9,256 nucleotides of DNA from an uncultured Roseburia sp. (GCA_947564765.1 CANODN010000065.1:1-9256), one strand, 5' to 3'; positions 1 to 8,038 are shown, numbered from the stretch's first letter. Numbers and translations: made by a program. The notes: a model not told the origin generated them from the letters alone.

Positions 1-71
1 CCATCATTAGTTAAAAGAACATAGATCATTCGACAAAGAGAAACACCCAAAAATAATATAGAAATATACTA

Positions 72-100
72 ATATTTTTTAACAGACAATACGATATAAT
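72..100 (+). promoter_or_regulatory. Putative sigma-A promoter for the operon
   Basis: A perfect -10 hexamer, TATAAT, lies at 95-100 in a very AT-rich stretch. At the normal 16-18 base spacing the -35 position (about 71-78) holds only AT-rich sequence such as ATATTT, a poor match to TTGACA. A better-looking TTAACA at 79-84 is only 10 bases from the -10 and cannot serve with it. Transcription would start near 106-108, giving a leader of about 190 nt before the giant gene. The weak -35 could mean an activator or UP-like AT contacts are used. A second AT-rich box at 110-119 is possible but has no partner. This is the only promoter-like site seen in the window. Confidence 0.45.
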
Positions 101-122
101 AGATAGGACTATATATAAATAT

Positions 123-231
123 TGGATGCAGAAAACATTTGCTTTTGCATAGCGGACCTTTTGCGTTCGGGCCATGTGTTACTGGTCACAGAAGTGGGCA
201 GTAACTTTCTGTTGCCGGAGCATCCAAAAGG
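123..231 (+). ncRNA. Structured 5' leader RNA, possible cis-regulatory element of unknown class
   Basis: The leader holds more complementarity than expected of a plain 5' UTR. Bases 123-129 (tggatgc) are an exact reverse complement of 220-226 (gcatcca) and could form a closing stem around about 90 nt. Inside, gttactg (178-184) pairs exactly with cagtaac (199-205), and this hairpin can extend through 186-189/194-197 to an AGAA loop. Bases 166-170 can pair with 215-219 (one G-U pair), stacking directly on the closing stem. Bases 157-163 (ccttttg) are an exact complement of 225-231 (caaaagg), overlapping the closing stem by two bases, which suggests a pseudoknot or an alternative fold. I compared it from memory with c-di-GMP class I and II, c-di-AMP, THF and other common riboswitches and found no convincing match. 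All pairings were found by eye; covariation is untested. Confidence 0.4.
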
Positions 232-284
232 AACTGCTGCAGGCAGATGAACCAATAGAGATAGGGAATAGATTCAGAAAAGAA

Positions 285-290
285 GAGGAG
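285..290 (+). promoter_or_regulatory. Ribosome binding site that decides the start of the giant surface protein
   Basis: GAGGAG at 285-290 is a strong Shine-Dalgarno sequence. Two in-frame ATG codons follow. The one at 293 is only two bases from the GGAG core, too close for normal initiation, while the one at 299 is eight bases away, which is ideal. The start at 299 is therefore preferred. The adjoining AAGAGG (283-288) could also pair with cctttt at 157-162 in the leader, a possible way to hide the site, though purine/pyrimidine-rich matches of this kind are easily found by chance. Confidence 0.65.
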
Positions 291-298
291 CGATGGAT

Positions 299-3200
299 AT
301 GTACAAGGATGTGGCAAAGCGGGTATTAGCGGTGATTCTTACTTTTTGTATGATTGGGACTATGCCGGATACGGCGCTGTTGGCTTCGGGTATGCGTGCA
401 GACAGCGGGAGTACGGAAGTAAAAGAGGCAGATATCAGTATGGCTGCAGAGGATGCCGGCGAGGAGGCAGTACAGGACGATGAAGCAGAATCAGAAGAAT
501 CGGTTTCATCGGTTTTGGATGCAGCCGGGACAGAGACAGAAAGCAAGGATGATGACATATCAGCTCTGACTGCAGATTTGCAGCAGGATGCCGCGGCTGT
601 GGCAGACGAAGCGGACGCTCCGCAGGCAAGAGAGGGCGAAATCTCTCTGGAAAGCGCGACCATTAGAAAACCGGAACAGGGAACGATTCCAAATCAGATC
701 ATGGGAACGATTCCGGCGGCAGGCGGTTTTGTTACAAATGAAATTGTCGGATTAGAACTATATAATACAGAGACGAAAGCAGAGTTAGAACAGAGACTTT
801 CTGAGAGTGCTTCCGATGGTGATTATACGGTTACGGCAGCAATGCTGACACCAACTTCATACAGGCTTACCATAGACGGAGTGGGCAGTTATACAGGAAC
901 TTTGACATATGACGTTACCGTTGGGAAAAATATTCATGATCCATCGGTAAGCGTGACCGCAGTATGGAATGAAAACAAAACGCCTTTGACCGGTTCACAG
1001 ACCTTAAGTTATTCCTATGAGGGGAGAAAAATTGATCCTGAAGTAGAAATTGAAGACAGTTTGATGCCCAGTGAAAATAAAAGGCTGACAGAAGGAATTC
1101 ATTACAAAGTAATCCGGCCGGAGGACGGCAATCTCAATGTAGGGACCGGCAGCCTCACGATTGAAGGCATCGGAAATTATGCGGGAAAATGGGAAATAAG
1201 CTTTGAGATTACTGCCGTTGCTCTTCGCAATCTTTACGAACTGACATTGAAGAACAACAGCATACCTTATAATAAGAAAGCGGCAGGGACACCGGAGGGG
1301 ATTTTGCCCGGATTAACGGTCAGAAATCGTGTGACAAATGAAATTGTATATGATTCTGAAAATCCGACTGAATCATTGCCTGCGGATTTTCAATTTGCAT
1401 GTGAAGATAATAAAAAGGTAAATGTAGAGGCATCGGTTGGACTGACTGCAGGAAGCAGCGGAAACTGTACGGGAACCGGAACGCCAAAAGCTTTTGAAAT
1501 TACACCGACAAACGTAAACGATCTGGATGCAGAGGTTTTGGGTGAATATACTTATACCAAGAACCAGATCAGACCGGGTATAGATAAAATCAAGATTGAG
1601 CAGGACGGCGTGGCGTTGGATGGTTCTGATTTTGAAATTCCGGAAACATCGGGATACGGAGAAAACATTTCTAAAAAAGGAACGGTTACCATTCAGGGAA
1701 AAGGCAATTACACCGGAACCAGAACACTGGAATTTATAATTGCAGATTTTGATCTGTCAAACATACCGGATGCGAACATTGAGACCAGTATTGATAAAAG
1801 AGTAAAGTACAACAAAGGAACTCCTATTATACAGGAACGGCTGGGAGAGTCCCTTACGGCAGACGGAAATACCTTCCAGGAAGGTACGGATTATGAAGTC
1901 TTCTATGAGAACAACAGAGGAGCCGGGGAAGCAGCCGTTGTATTCCGCGCAATCGCAGGCTCCAATTGTACCGGCTCAAAACGGATTCCCTTTGTAATTT
2001 ACAAAAATCTTACAGAAGACGGAGACAGCTTAGACGCAGGTGTAGGCGATACGGTTTACACAGGCAAAGAAATCAAGCCACATCCAACGGTAGTAGACGA
2101 TCCGGGGACGGCATGGGCTAAAACACTGATTGAGGACGTTCATTATGAAATTGAATACGATGACGGTGATGATTATACAGAAGTAACAGAGCATTCCTTT
2201 AAGATCAAGGGGAAGGCGCCTTATTACGAAGGAGAAAAGACCGTAACCTTTGATATTACACAGCGCAGTATGAGCAGCACTGTTGTGGAGTTTAAAATAC
2301 CGGGTTCGAACCGGAACGTGTATACCGGATCTGCGATTGAACCGGAAGTTGTAGTTTACGGCACAGATGCAGGCGGCGTGCGTACAGAGCTGCCGGCAGA
2401 CGATTTTCGGTATGAACGTAAGAAGGTTGGGGAAACCGATGTATCGCCTTCGGTCAATGCCGGAGAATACCGGGTGGAGGTCAGTCCCAAAGCTGATAAC
2501 GGCAATTATACTTACGACGGAAATCCGAAAACATTATTTTATACGATTCTGCCGAAGGAATTGAAATACGACACCAAAAAATATTCCATTGAGCTTGGTT
2601 CCTATGAATACACCTATACGGGAAGCGCGATTGATCCGGGGGTTACGATCCGTGATCTGGATCGAAACCAGCCGCTGGTAAATACGACAGATTATACATA
2701 TACGGTGAATAACGGTACCGATGTAGGTACGGCAACTGTTACGATTACCGGAACCGGCAATTATACCGGAACCGTTACAAGGACATTTAATATTATCCGT
2801 AAAGATATTGCGAGCGCAACAAATGTAGAGATCACATTGAAGCCGGATGAAGAATATGTTTATACAGGAGAAGAAATTGTTCCGGTTATCTCAAAGCTGG
2901 TGATTGATGGCAGAGAGTGGGATGCGTACAGCGTCTATGATGATTTCAATATTCACTCTTCCGCAGTGAATGCCGGCACCGGATATACATTTACAATTGA
3001 AGGAAAAAATAATTACACAGGCACCATATCGTCTGCAGGACGTGCAACCTTTGATATTACCCGGAAAGATATCAGCGATGCATTAAATGTGCGGGTAAAG
3101 GACATTGCCAATCAGGAATATACCGGAAGTCCTGTGGAACCGGAGCTTGTAATTACGTATAACGGAAAGACTTTGGTCAAAGGTACCGATTATACAACCG

Positions 3201-6200
3201 TTTGTGAAAACAATACCGACAAATATCCCGGAACCAATGAAAATGCACCTGTTCCTACCGTTACGATTACGGGTATTAACAACTATACGGGAACAAAACA
3301 GATGACATTTCGGATTTGTGACAGCATTCAGGGTGCGGTGGTGACAGGCCTGGATAATTATGAATGTACGTATACGTCTATGCCGTGCGAACCGAAGCCT
3401 GCAAGTGTTGTGCTGGATGGAGAGTCGCTGTTTGAGGGCAGAGATTATATTATAGAATATGAAGATAATATTGAAGCCAATTACAGAGGCGGCGCTCGTC
3501 GGAGCGATTATAACGGACAGCCAAGCGTTCTGATTGTCGGAACGGGCAAATACGGAGGAATGAAGAAAATACCTTTCCGGATCAATGCAGCTTTGTTGAC
3601 AGGGTCAAATGCATCTCAGCTGGATACAACACGATTTGTGATATCTGTCGGAGGAAATCCGGTATTTACTGGAAGTACTGTAAAACCGGCATTAACGGTT
3701 TCGTACAAAACCGGTGTGCAGGATCCGGATACAAGGAAGGAAATTTTGTATCAGCTGGAAGCGCCGAAAGATTATGAAGTACAACCAGTTGAAAACGTGA
3801 ATGCCGGCAATACAGATTATTATCTTAGAATCGGAGGATTTGGTAACTTCTATACACGTAGCTGGATTACGATTAAAACATATCGGATCAGCCCAAAGCC
3901 AATCTCTTCGACATCAATAGAGGTAAGAGGCCTTGATACAATTGATGTCACCGCCCGTCCGATCAGTATAGCGGGAATTACGCTTGTAGATACAGAGCGT
4001 GATGCAGATGGCAAATATGTGAAGCAGGGCGGAACGTATCAGCTGACGAGCAATGATTATACGATTTCTTCTACGGGACTGGACCGGCCGGGAACGGCAA
4101 AGATCAAAATTACCGGCAAAAGGAATTATAACGGCTTCCGGGATGTGGAAATCGATATTCCCGGAAATCTGCAGGATGCAGAGATCGAATTTACCGATTC
4201 GAATAATGCAGATAAATCCATTGGAGAATATCTGTTTACCGGCTTTGCGATCACGCCGAAGATTCGGGTGACCTGCGGTAAAGATGATAAGGGTAATAAA
4301 ATCGAGTTAAAGAAGACCGATTATGATTATACAATAGTCGGCGATAACATTAATAATGGCACCTGTCAGATTGTACTGACTGGACACGGTGCATACGAAG
4401 GAACGACCAAGACGGGCATCAGTTTTAAAATTTTAAAGAGACCGCTGAATGACAATGCGATTAAGTGCAGCATAGCCGCAAGCGTGGATTATGACGACAA
4501 CAAAAACGTATGGCCGAAGCCGACCATGATGCTGGGCAAGTATCAGCTGCGGGAGGGAATCGATTACCGTTTGATTCCGGAAGCAGTATGCTTTGAGCCG
4601 ACCATCAGCAGTGGCAAGAAATATACATTGATTATTCAGTCGGCAGAAGGCAGCAATTTTACCGGAGCAAGAGAGCCGCATCGTTATACCATCGGTGCGA
4701 AATTGAATGTGAATATTGTTTTTGTAAATGATGAAGATACGAAATCCCCCTCCTATACCGGGAAACCAATTGAGCCTGAGTTGAAGGTTTATGATCCCGA
4801 TGCAGGCGGAGCGCTTTTGGAAGAGGGCGTTGATTATGAAGTTTCTTATACGGATAATGTCAATGTGGGAACCGTGACAGTTACCGTGTCAGGACTTGGA
4901 GATCCGGATAAAACGGATCGGAAACAGTATTATGGAACGAAATCGGTGACGTTTAAAATTGCGGCGATGGATCTTGGGGATGCAAAGATAAAAATTGCTC
5001 CGATTGCTCCGATCATCTATACTGGAGGCCCGATCACGCCGGAACCGACAGTAACTTGGGAAGGAAATAAGGATGAAGACGGTAATGATATTGTATTAGA
5101 ACCGGGTGTGGATTTCCAGTACCGCTATGCATCAAATGTGGATGCAGGTACAAATGCAGGAAAGGTAACAATCAGTCCGGCGGCCGGAAATCGGAATTTC
5201 ACAGGTTCCAAGGAAGTATCCTTTACGATCGATCCGAAGAATCTGGAAGATGATGATGTGGTAATTGAAGGCGTACCGGATCAGGTATATATTGGAAAAG
5301 CGATTGAACCGGAATTGAATATCCACTGGGGCGAAGATTCTTTCCATGAAGTGACAGTGCCTCTTGCAAATATGACTTCACCCCGGCCCACCGGATATAC
5401 GGCGACCCATTATGAAGGCGGAAATGTAGATGTCGGAGCCGTGGTTATGACAATTGAAGGACGGGGAAATTATACAGGTACCCGTGAAGTTCCTTTTAAT
5501 ATTGTCAGAGTCAATCTGGATCAGGTCAGGGTAGAGTATTCGAGGGAAGAGCAGTATACAGGAAAACAGATTAAGCCGCCTGTAACGTTAAAATATGACA
5601 GCACGGACGGTAAGATAAGAGATATTGAGATGACGCCCGAAGGCTGGGGATATGTTGTTACCTATGGCGCAAATGAGCGGTTAGGTACAAGAGCAGGAAA
5701 GATTACGGTAACGGCAAATGCTGATGGAAACTGCGAGGGCGGTCCGCTGGATCTGGCTTTTGACATTGTGCCCAGACATATTACGGACGAGAAAACAGTT
5801 GAAATTCTCTTTTCCGGAGAGAAGGAGCCGCAGCCGCAGTATTATAATCCGGCGGAAGGCCCCTGTGTATTGGACATCGGTATTACATTCGTGTGTGACG
5901 GATATATCTATCATCTGATTGAAGGTGAGGATTATAATGTTACCTATGCAGATAATGATAAATTCGGAACGGCGACTGTAACAATCGAAGGAATGAAAAA
6001 TTTTGATGACAGGGTTGTTAAAACATTCCAGATCTACAAGAGATTGGTTGACTGGCTTGCCCTTGATTCCGTAACGGATGGAACTTTAGTTTACAACGGA
6101 GCGAAGCAGAAACCGGAGTTAAAGCTGCGGTATCTCAATGAAATTTTGAATGAGGGTACGGATTATAAGCTTGTCTACGGCGAAGACGAGGACCCGGATG

Positions 6201-8035
6201 GCTGCATGAATGCCGGAACGCACAGTGGCAAGATCGTGGGTATCGGAGAATACGGCGGAGAAATAGAGTTTGAGTTTACGATTCGGCCTCGCAATATCAG
6301 CAATGTGACCTTTACCATTGAGGATCAGGAATATACCGGAAGTGATATTTTCCCGCCGGTTACCGGAATGGATGAGGAAATTAATATGGAGCTGCGGCCG
6401 GAGGATTTTACCATTTCACAGGCAATTTCCAATAAAGAAATCGGAACCGCAGTTGTGACGGTGGAAGCAGCACAAAATTCCAATTATACCGGAACAAAAA
6501 CGGCAGAATTTAAGATTGTTCCCGCCAATATCGAAAAAGAGTATATGATGATTTCCGATATTGATGAGATTCAGGCGTATACCGGCAGTGCAGTGGAACC
6601 GGAAATTGTCCTGGAAGACACGAGGCGGAATCCGGAGGGCGAGGCAATTTCCGGCAGAGCAGGTGAATATTATGTTCTAAAGGAAGGCATCGATTATAGA
6701 GTTACATATGACAATGAACATATCTATCCGGATGAAGTGACGATGACGATTACAGGGAACGGTCATTATACAGGAACCCTGGAGAAACATTTCAGGATAA
6801 CGGCAAGACTTGAGGATGCGGTGATTGATCCGATTCCGCCGCAGCCTTATACCGGCGAAGAAGTAAGACCGGAGCTGACAGTACGCCTGGGAGAAAAGCT
6901 TTTGGTGGAAGGAACAGATTATGTTGTAAGTTATGGCAATAATGTGAACCGGAGTACGGAAGAAGATCCGGCGACGGCAACTATTATTCCAGCAGCAGGC
7001 AGTCTGTATACGGGCAGCCAGACAGTAACCTTTATGATCAGCAGGGATATTGCCGGAGCGCAGATTCGGTTTATCAGTGAATCCTTTATTTATACGGGAG
7101 AACAGATCAGGCCGGAACCAGCGGTACTCTTTAGCGGAGAGCTTTTAGAGGCAGGTGTTGATTATGAGATTGAAGAGTATATCGATAATATTGACGTAGG
7201 AACTGCTTCTGTTGTAATAAGGGGAATCGGCGGATACGACGGAGAGACCAGAGCACAATTTACCATTATTCCCAGAAGCATTATCCGCTGCGATTTTGAT
7301 AATATCGTAGAGAAAGTATATGCTGGAAAAGCAACCAGTCAGGATCTTGTGGTATCGGATGACGGCAGACGTCTGCAGCAGGACAGGGATTATACGCTTA
7401 CCTATACAGATAATGCAGCCCCGGGAATTGCAACGATTGAGGTGTCGGGAATCAACAATTACGGCGGAATCAAAACGATTCGCTACCTGATCAATGTTTC
7501 AAATATGACAGCTGTCAGAGCGGCAGGCTATGATACATACGTACAGTTGAGCTGGCAGGCCGTACCGGGAGCGCAGGGATATGCCGTTTATGATTTGAAT
7601 GATAAGCTGATTGCAAGAACAGCAGGTCTTTCTTATTCGCATACCGATTTGGATGCACTTACGCAATATGCGTATAAAGTCCGTCCTTATATTGTGGTAA
7701 ACGGCACGACGCATTACGGTGGATTTTCAGCCGCTGTTCGGGCGAGGACTTCCATTGCAGCACCGTCCGTCAGCCTGAAAGCAGGAAAGAAAAAAGTACG
7801 GATATCCTGGAATCGGGTTAAGGGTGTGACCGGATATGAAATTTACAGAAGTAATAAGAAGGCAAAAGGCTATAAGAAAATAAGAACAGCAGGCCGGGTT
7901 TCGATTGTAAGCTATACGAATAAGCGTCTGACTCGAAAAACGAAGTATTACTACAGAGTACGGGCATATAAAACGGTGAATGGAAGAAAGGTTTACAGCA
8001 GTTATTCTTCTCCAAAATCAGTAAAAACGAAATAA
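299..8035 (+). CDS. Giant secreted repeat protein with Ig-like YTG repeats and two C-terminal Fn3 domains
   Basis: Probable cell-surface or wall-associated stalk or adhesin of about 2,578 residues (2,580 from the ATG at 293). Residue numbers here count from 293. A signal peptide is visible: basic residues in KDVAKR, a hydrophobic run to about residue 31, and probable cleavage near LLASG. Residues about 33-121 are acidic and rich in Ala, Ser, Glu and Asp, like a flexible linker. Residues 122-2402 hold about 26 tandem degenerate repeats of 75-102 residues carrying YTG-x2-I-x-P, G-x-DY, GTA-x-V-T-I and NYTGT signatures. Residues 2403-2487 and 2488-2580 are two Fn3-like domains (LSW...GYAVY and ISW...GYEIYR patterns). 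No catalytic domain, LPxTG or NPxTN-like motif, C-terminal membrane helix, SLH, dockerin or choline-binding repeat was seen. A binding or scaffold role is inferred from architecture only. The reading frame is intact throughout, and a sortase gene follows 11 bases downstream. Confidence 0.9.
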   Translation: MYKDVAKRVLAVILTFCMIGTMPDTALLASGMRADSGSTEVKEADISMAAEDAGEEAVQDDEAESEESVSSVLDAAGTETESKDDDISALTADLQQDAAAVADEADAPQAREGEISLESATIRKPEQGTIPNQIMGTIPAAGGFVTNEIVGLELYNTETKAELEQRLSESASDGDYTVTAAMLTPTSYRLTIDGVGSYTGTLTYDVTVGKNIHDPSVSVTAVWNENKTPLTGSQTLSYSYEGRKIDPEVEIEDSLMPSENKRLTEGIHYKVIRPEDGNLNVGTGSLTIEGIGNYAGKWEISFEITAVALRNLYELTLKNNSIPYNKKAAGTPEGILPGLTVRNRVTNEIVYDSENPTESLPADFQFACEDNKKVNVEASVGLTAGSSGNCTGTGTPKAFEITPTNVNDLDAEVLGEYTYTKNQIRPGIDKIKIEQDGVALDGSDFEIPETSGYGENISKKGTVTIQGKGNYTGTRTLEFIIADFDLSNIPDANIETSIDKRVKYNKGTPIIQERLGESLTADGNTFQEGTDYEVFYENNRGAGEAAVVFRAIAGSNCTGSKRIPFVIYKNLTEDGDSLDAGVGDTVYTGKEIKPHPTVVDDPGTAWAKTLIEDVHYEIEYDDGDDYTEVTEHSFKIKGKAPYYEGEKTVTFDITQRSMSSTVVEFKIPGSNRNVYTGSAIEPEVVVYGTDAGGVRTELPADDFRYERKKVGETDVSPSVNAGEYRVEVSPKADNGNYTYDGNPKTLFYTILPKELKYDTKKYSIELGSYEYTYTGSAIDPGVTIRDLDRNQPLVNTTDYTYTVNNGTDVGTATVTITGTGNYTGTVTRTFNIIRKDIASATNVEITLKPDEEYVYTGEEIVPVISKLVIDGREWDAYSVYDDFNIHSSAVNAGTGYTFTIEGKNNYTGTISSAGRATFDITRKDISDALNVRVKDIANQEYTGSPVEPELVITYNGKTLVKGTDYTTVCENNTDKYPGTNENAPVPTVTITGINNYTGTKQMTFRICDSIQGAVVTGLDNYECTYTSMPCEPKPASVVLDGESLFEGRDYIIEYEDNIEANYRGGARRSDYNGQPSVLIVGTGKYGGMKKIPFRINAALLTGSNASQLDTTRFVISVGGNPVFTGSTVKPALTVSYKTGVQDPDTRKEILYQLEAPKDYEVQPVENVNAGNTDYYLRIGGFGNFYTRSWITIKTYRISPKPISSTSIEVRGLDTIDVTARPISIAGITLVDTERDADGKYVKQGGTYQLTSNDYTISSTGLDRPGTAKIKITGKRNYNGFRDVEIDIPGNLQDAEIEFTDSNNADKSIGEYLFTGFAITPKIRVTCGKDDKGNKIELKKTDYDYTIVGDNINNGTCQIVLTGHGAYEGTTKTGISFKILKRPLNDNAIKCSIAASVDYDDNKNVWPKPTMMLGKYQLREGIDYRLIPEAVCFEPTISSGKKYTLIIQSAEGSNFTGAREPHRYTIGAKLNVNIVFVNDEDTKSPSYTGKPIEPELKVYDPDAGGALLEEGVDYEVSYTDNVNVGTVTVTVSGLGDPDKTDRKQYYGTKSVTFKIAAMDLGDAKIKIAPIAPIIYTGGPITPEPTVTWEGNKDEDGNDIVLEPGVDFQYRYASNVDAGTNAGKVTISPAAGNRNFTGSKEVSFTIDPKNLEDDDVVIEGVPDQVYIGKAIEPELNIHWGEDSFHEVTVPLANMTSPRPTGYTATHYEGGNVDVGAVVMTIEGRGNYTGTREVPFNIVRVNLDQVRVEYSREEQYTGKQIKPPVTLKYDSTDGKIRDIEMTPEGWGYVVTYGANERLGTRAGKITVTANADGNCEGGPLDLAFDIVPRHITDEKTVEILFSGEKEPQPQYYNPAEGPCVLDIGITFVCDGYIYHLIEGEDYNVTYADNDKFGTATVTIEGMKNFDDRVVKTFQIYKRLVDWLALDSVTDGTLVYNGAKQKPELKLRYLNEILNEGTDYKLVYGEDEDPDGCMNAGTHSGKIVGIGEYGGEIEFEFTIRPRNISNVTFTIEDQEYTGSDIFPPVTGMDEEINMELRPEDFTISQAISNKEIGTAVVTVEAAQNSNYTGTKTAEFKIVPANIEKEYMMISDIDEIQAYTGSAVEPEIVLEDTRRNPEGEAISGRAGEYYVLKEGIDYRVTYDNEHIYPDEVTMTITGNGHYTGTLEKHFRITARLEDAVIDPIPPQPYTGEEVRPELTVRLGEKLLVEGTDYVVSYGNNVNRSTEEDPATATIIPAAGSLYTGSQTVTFMISRDIAGAQIRFISESFIYTGEQIRPEPAVLFSGELLEAGVDYEIEEYIDNIDVGTASVVIRGIGGYDGETRAQFTIIPRSIIRCDFDNIVEKVYAGKATSQDLVVSDDGRRLQQDRDYTLTYTDNAAPGIATIEVSGINNYGGIKTIRYLINVSNMTAVRAAGYDTYVQLSWQAVPGAQGYAVYDLNDKLIARTAGLSYSHTDLDALTQYAYKVRPYIVVNGTTHYGGFSAAVRARTSIAAPSVSLKAGKKKVRISWNRVKGVTGYEIYRSNKKAKGYKKIRTAGRVSIVSYTNKRLTRKTKYYYRVRAYKTVNGRKVYSSYSSPKSVKTK
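656..7498 (+). repeat. Array of about 26 degenerate protein-coding repeats (about 88 codons each)
   Basis: Units were divided by hand at the recurring F-x-I strand that ends each one. Approximate unit starts are 656, 923, 1217, 1508, 1748, 2006, 2264, 2555, 2801, 3065, 3323, 3590, 3896, 4166, 4439, 4703, 4967, 5237, 5510, 5774, 6041, 6290, 6524, 6806, 7046 and 7274. A typical unit reads: short linker, YTG-x2-I-x-P-x-L, a variable loop, EGTDY-x-V-x-Y-x-N-N, GTATVTI-x-G-x-G, NYTGT, then TFxI. Units 8, 10, 16 and 25 are close to this consensus. Units 1-3, 5, 13 and 15 lack the first YTG, and units 11, 12 and 20 also deviate. The copies share motifs but no long identical DNA, so this is an old expansion rather than a recent or unstable one. 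The fold is presumably an Ig-like beta-sandwich of the kind common in clostridial surface proteins; I cannot assign a specific Pfam family. Confidence 0.85.
7499..8032 (+). other. Two C-terminal Fn3-like domains, the last strongly basic
   Basis: Fn3-1 (7499-7753) shows VQLSWQAVPGAQGYAVY, an L-T-x-YAYKVRPY strand and a closing strand. Fn3-2 (7754-8032) shows VRISWNRVKGVTGYEIYRS, the LTRKTKYYYRVRAY strand and a YSSYSSP end, the usual pattern of Fn3 modules that end clostridial surface proteins. By hand count, the last 93 residues hold 18 Lys and 10 Arg against one Glu and no Asp. That charge is opposite to the acidic N-terminal segment and to the mostly acidic repeats. A basic terminal module could bind anionic wall polymers such as teichoic acids; this is inference. 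Confidence 0.75.
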
Positions 8036-8038
8036 GGG
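8034..8038 (+). promoter_or_regulatory. Ribosome binding site for the sortase, overlapping the upstream stop codon
   Basis: AAGGG at 8034-8038 begins inside the TAA stop (8033-8035) of the giant gene and sits eight bases before the ATG at 8047. The arrangement suggests translational coupling, so that the sortase is made when ribosomes finish the giant protein. It also favours 8047 over the out-of-frame ATG at 8039. Confidence 0.55.

Larger units (their letters stand above)
1..298. other. Intergenic and leader region
   Basis: No convincing gene is present in these 298 bases. The first 120 bases are strongly AT-rich and contain the candidate promoter; no clear terminator of an upstream gene is visible. 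The GC content rises from about 123, where the structured leader begins. The final part (about 232-298) is purine-rich and leads into the ribosome binding site. An open frame at 174-329 lacks a ribosome binding site and overlaps the structured RNA, so it was not called. Confidence 0.6.

Noticed and set aside
49..85. Upstream terminator from an A-rich/T-rich pair before the promoter
   Set aside because: The AT arms pair imperfectly, there is no GC stem, and the pattern is expected in AT-rich intergenic DNA.
126..152. Eight-codon leader peptide MQKTFAFA
   Set aside because: No ribosome binding site precedes it and it has no run of one amino acid that would suggest attenuation.
174..329. A 51-codon open frame in the leader, starting MCYWSQKW, overlapping the start of the giant gene
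   Set aside because: It has no ribosome binding site, overlaps the structured RNA helices, and its composition (many Trp, Cys, Arg) looks like a chance frame.
274..663. Antisense open frame of 129 codons, rich in Ser and Ala
   Set aside because: It is the mirror of the acidic low-complexity segment of the giant gene, whose codon bias keeps the opposite strand open.
656..7498. CRISPR or DNA-level tandem repeat array
   Set aside because: The periodicity is in the protein. Copies differ in length and DNA sequence, and there are no identical direct repeats with unique spacers.
656..7498. Many NYT tripeptides as N-glycosylation sequons
   Set aside because: They are part of the conserved beta-hairpin motif NYTGT, and general N-glycosylation at such sites is not expected in Clostridia.
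299..8032. LPxTG or NPxTN sorting motif in the giant protein
   Set aside because: Short look-alikes such as LPGLT occur inside repeats, but none is near the C-terminus or followed by a hydrophobic segment and basic tail.
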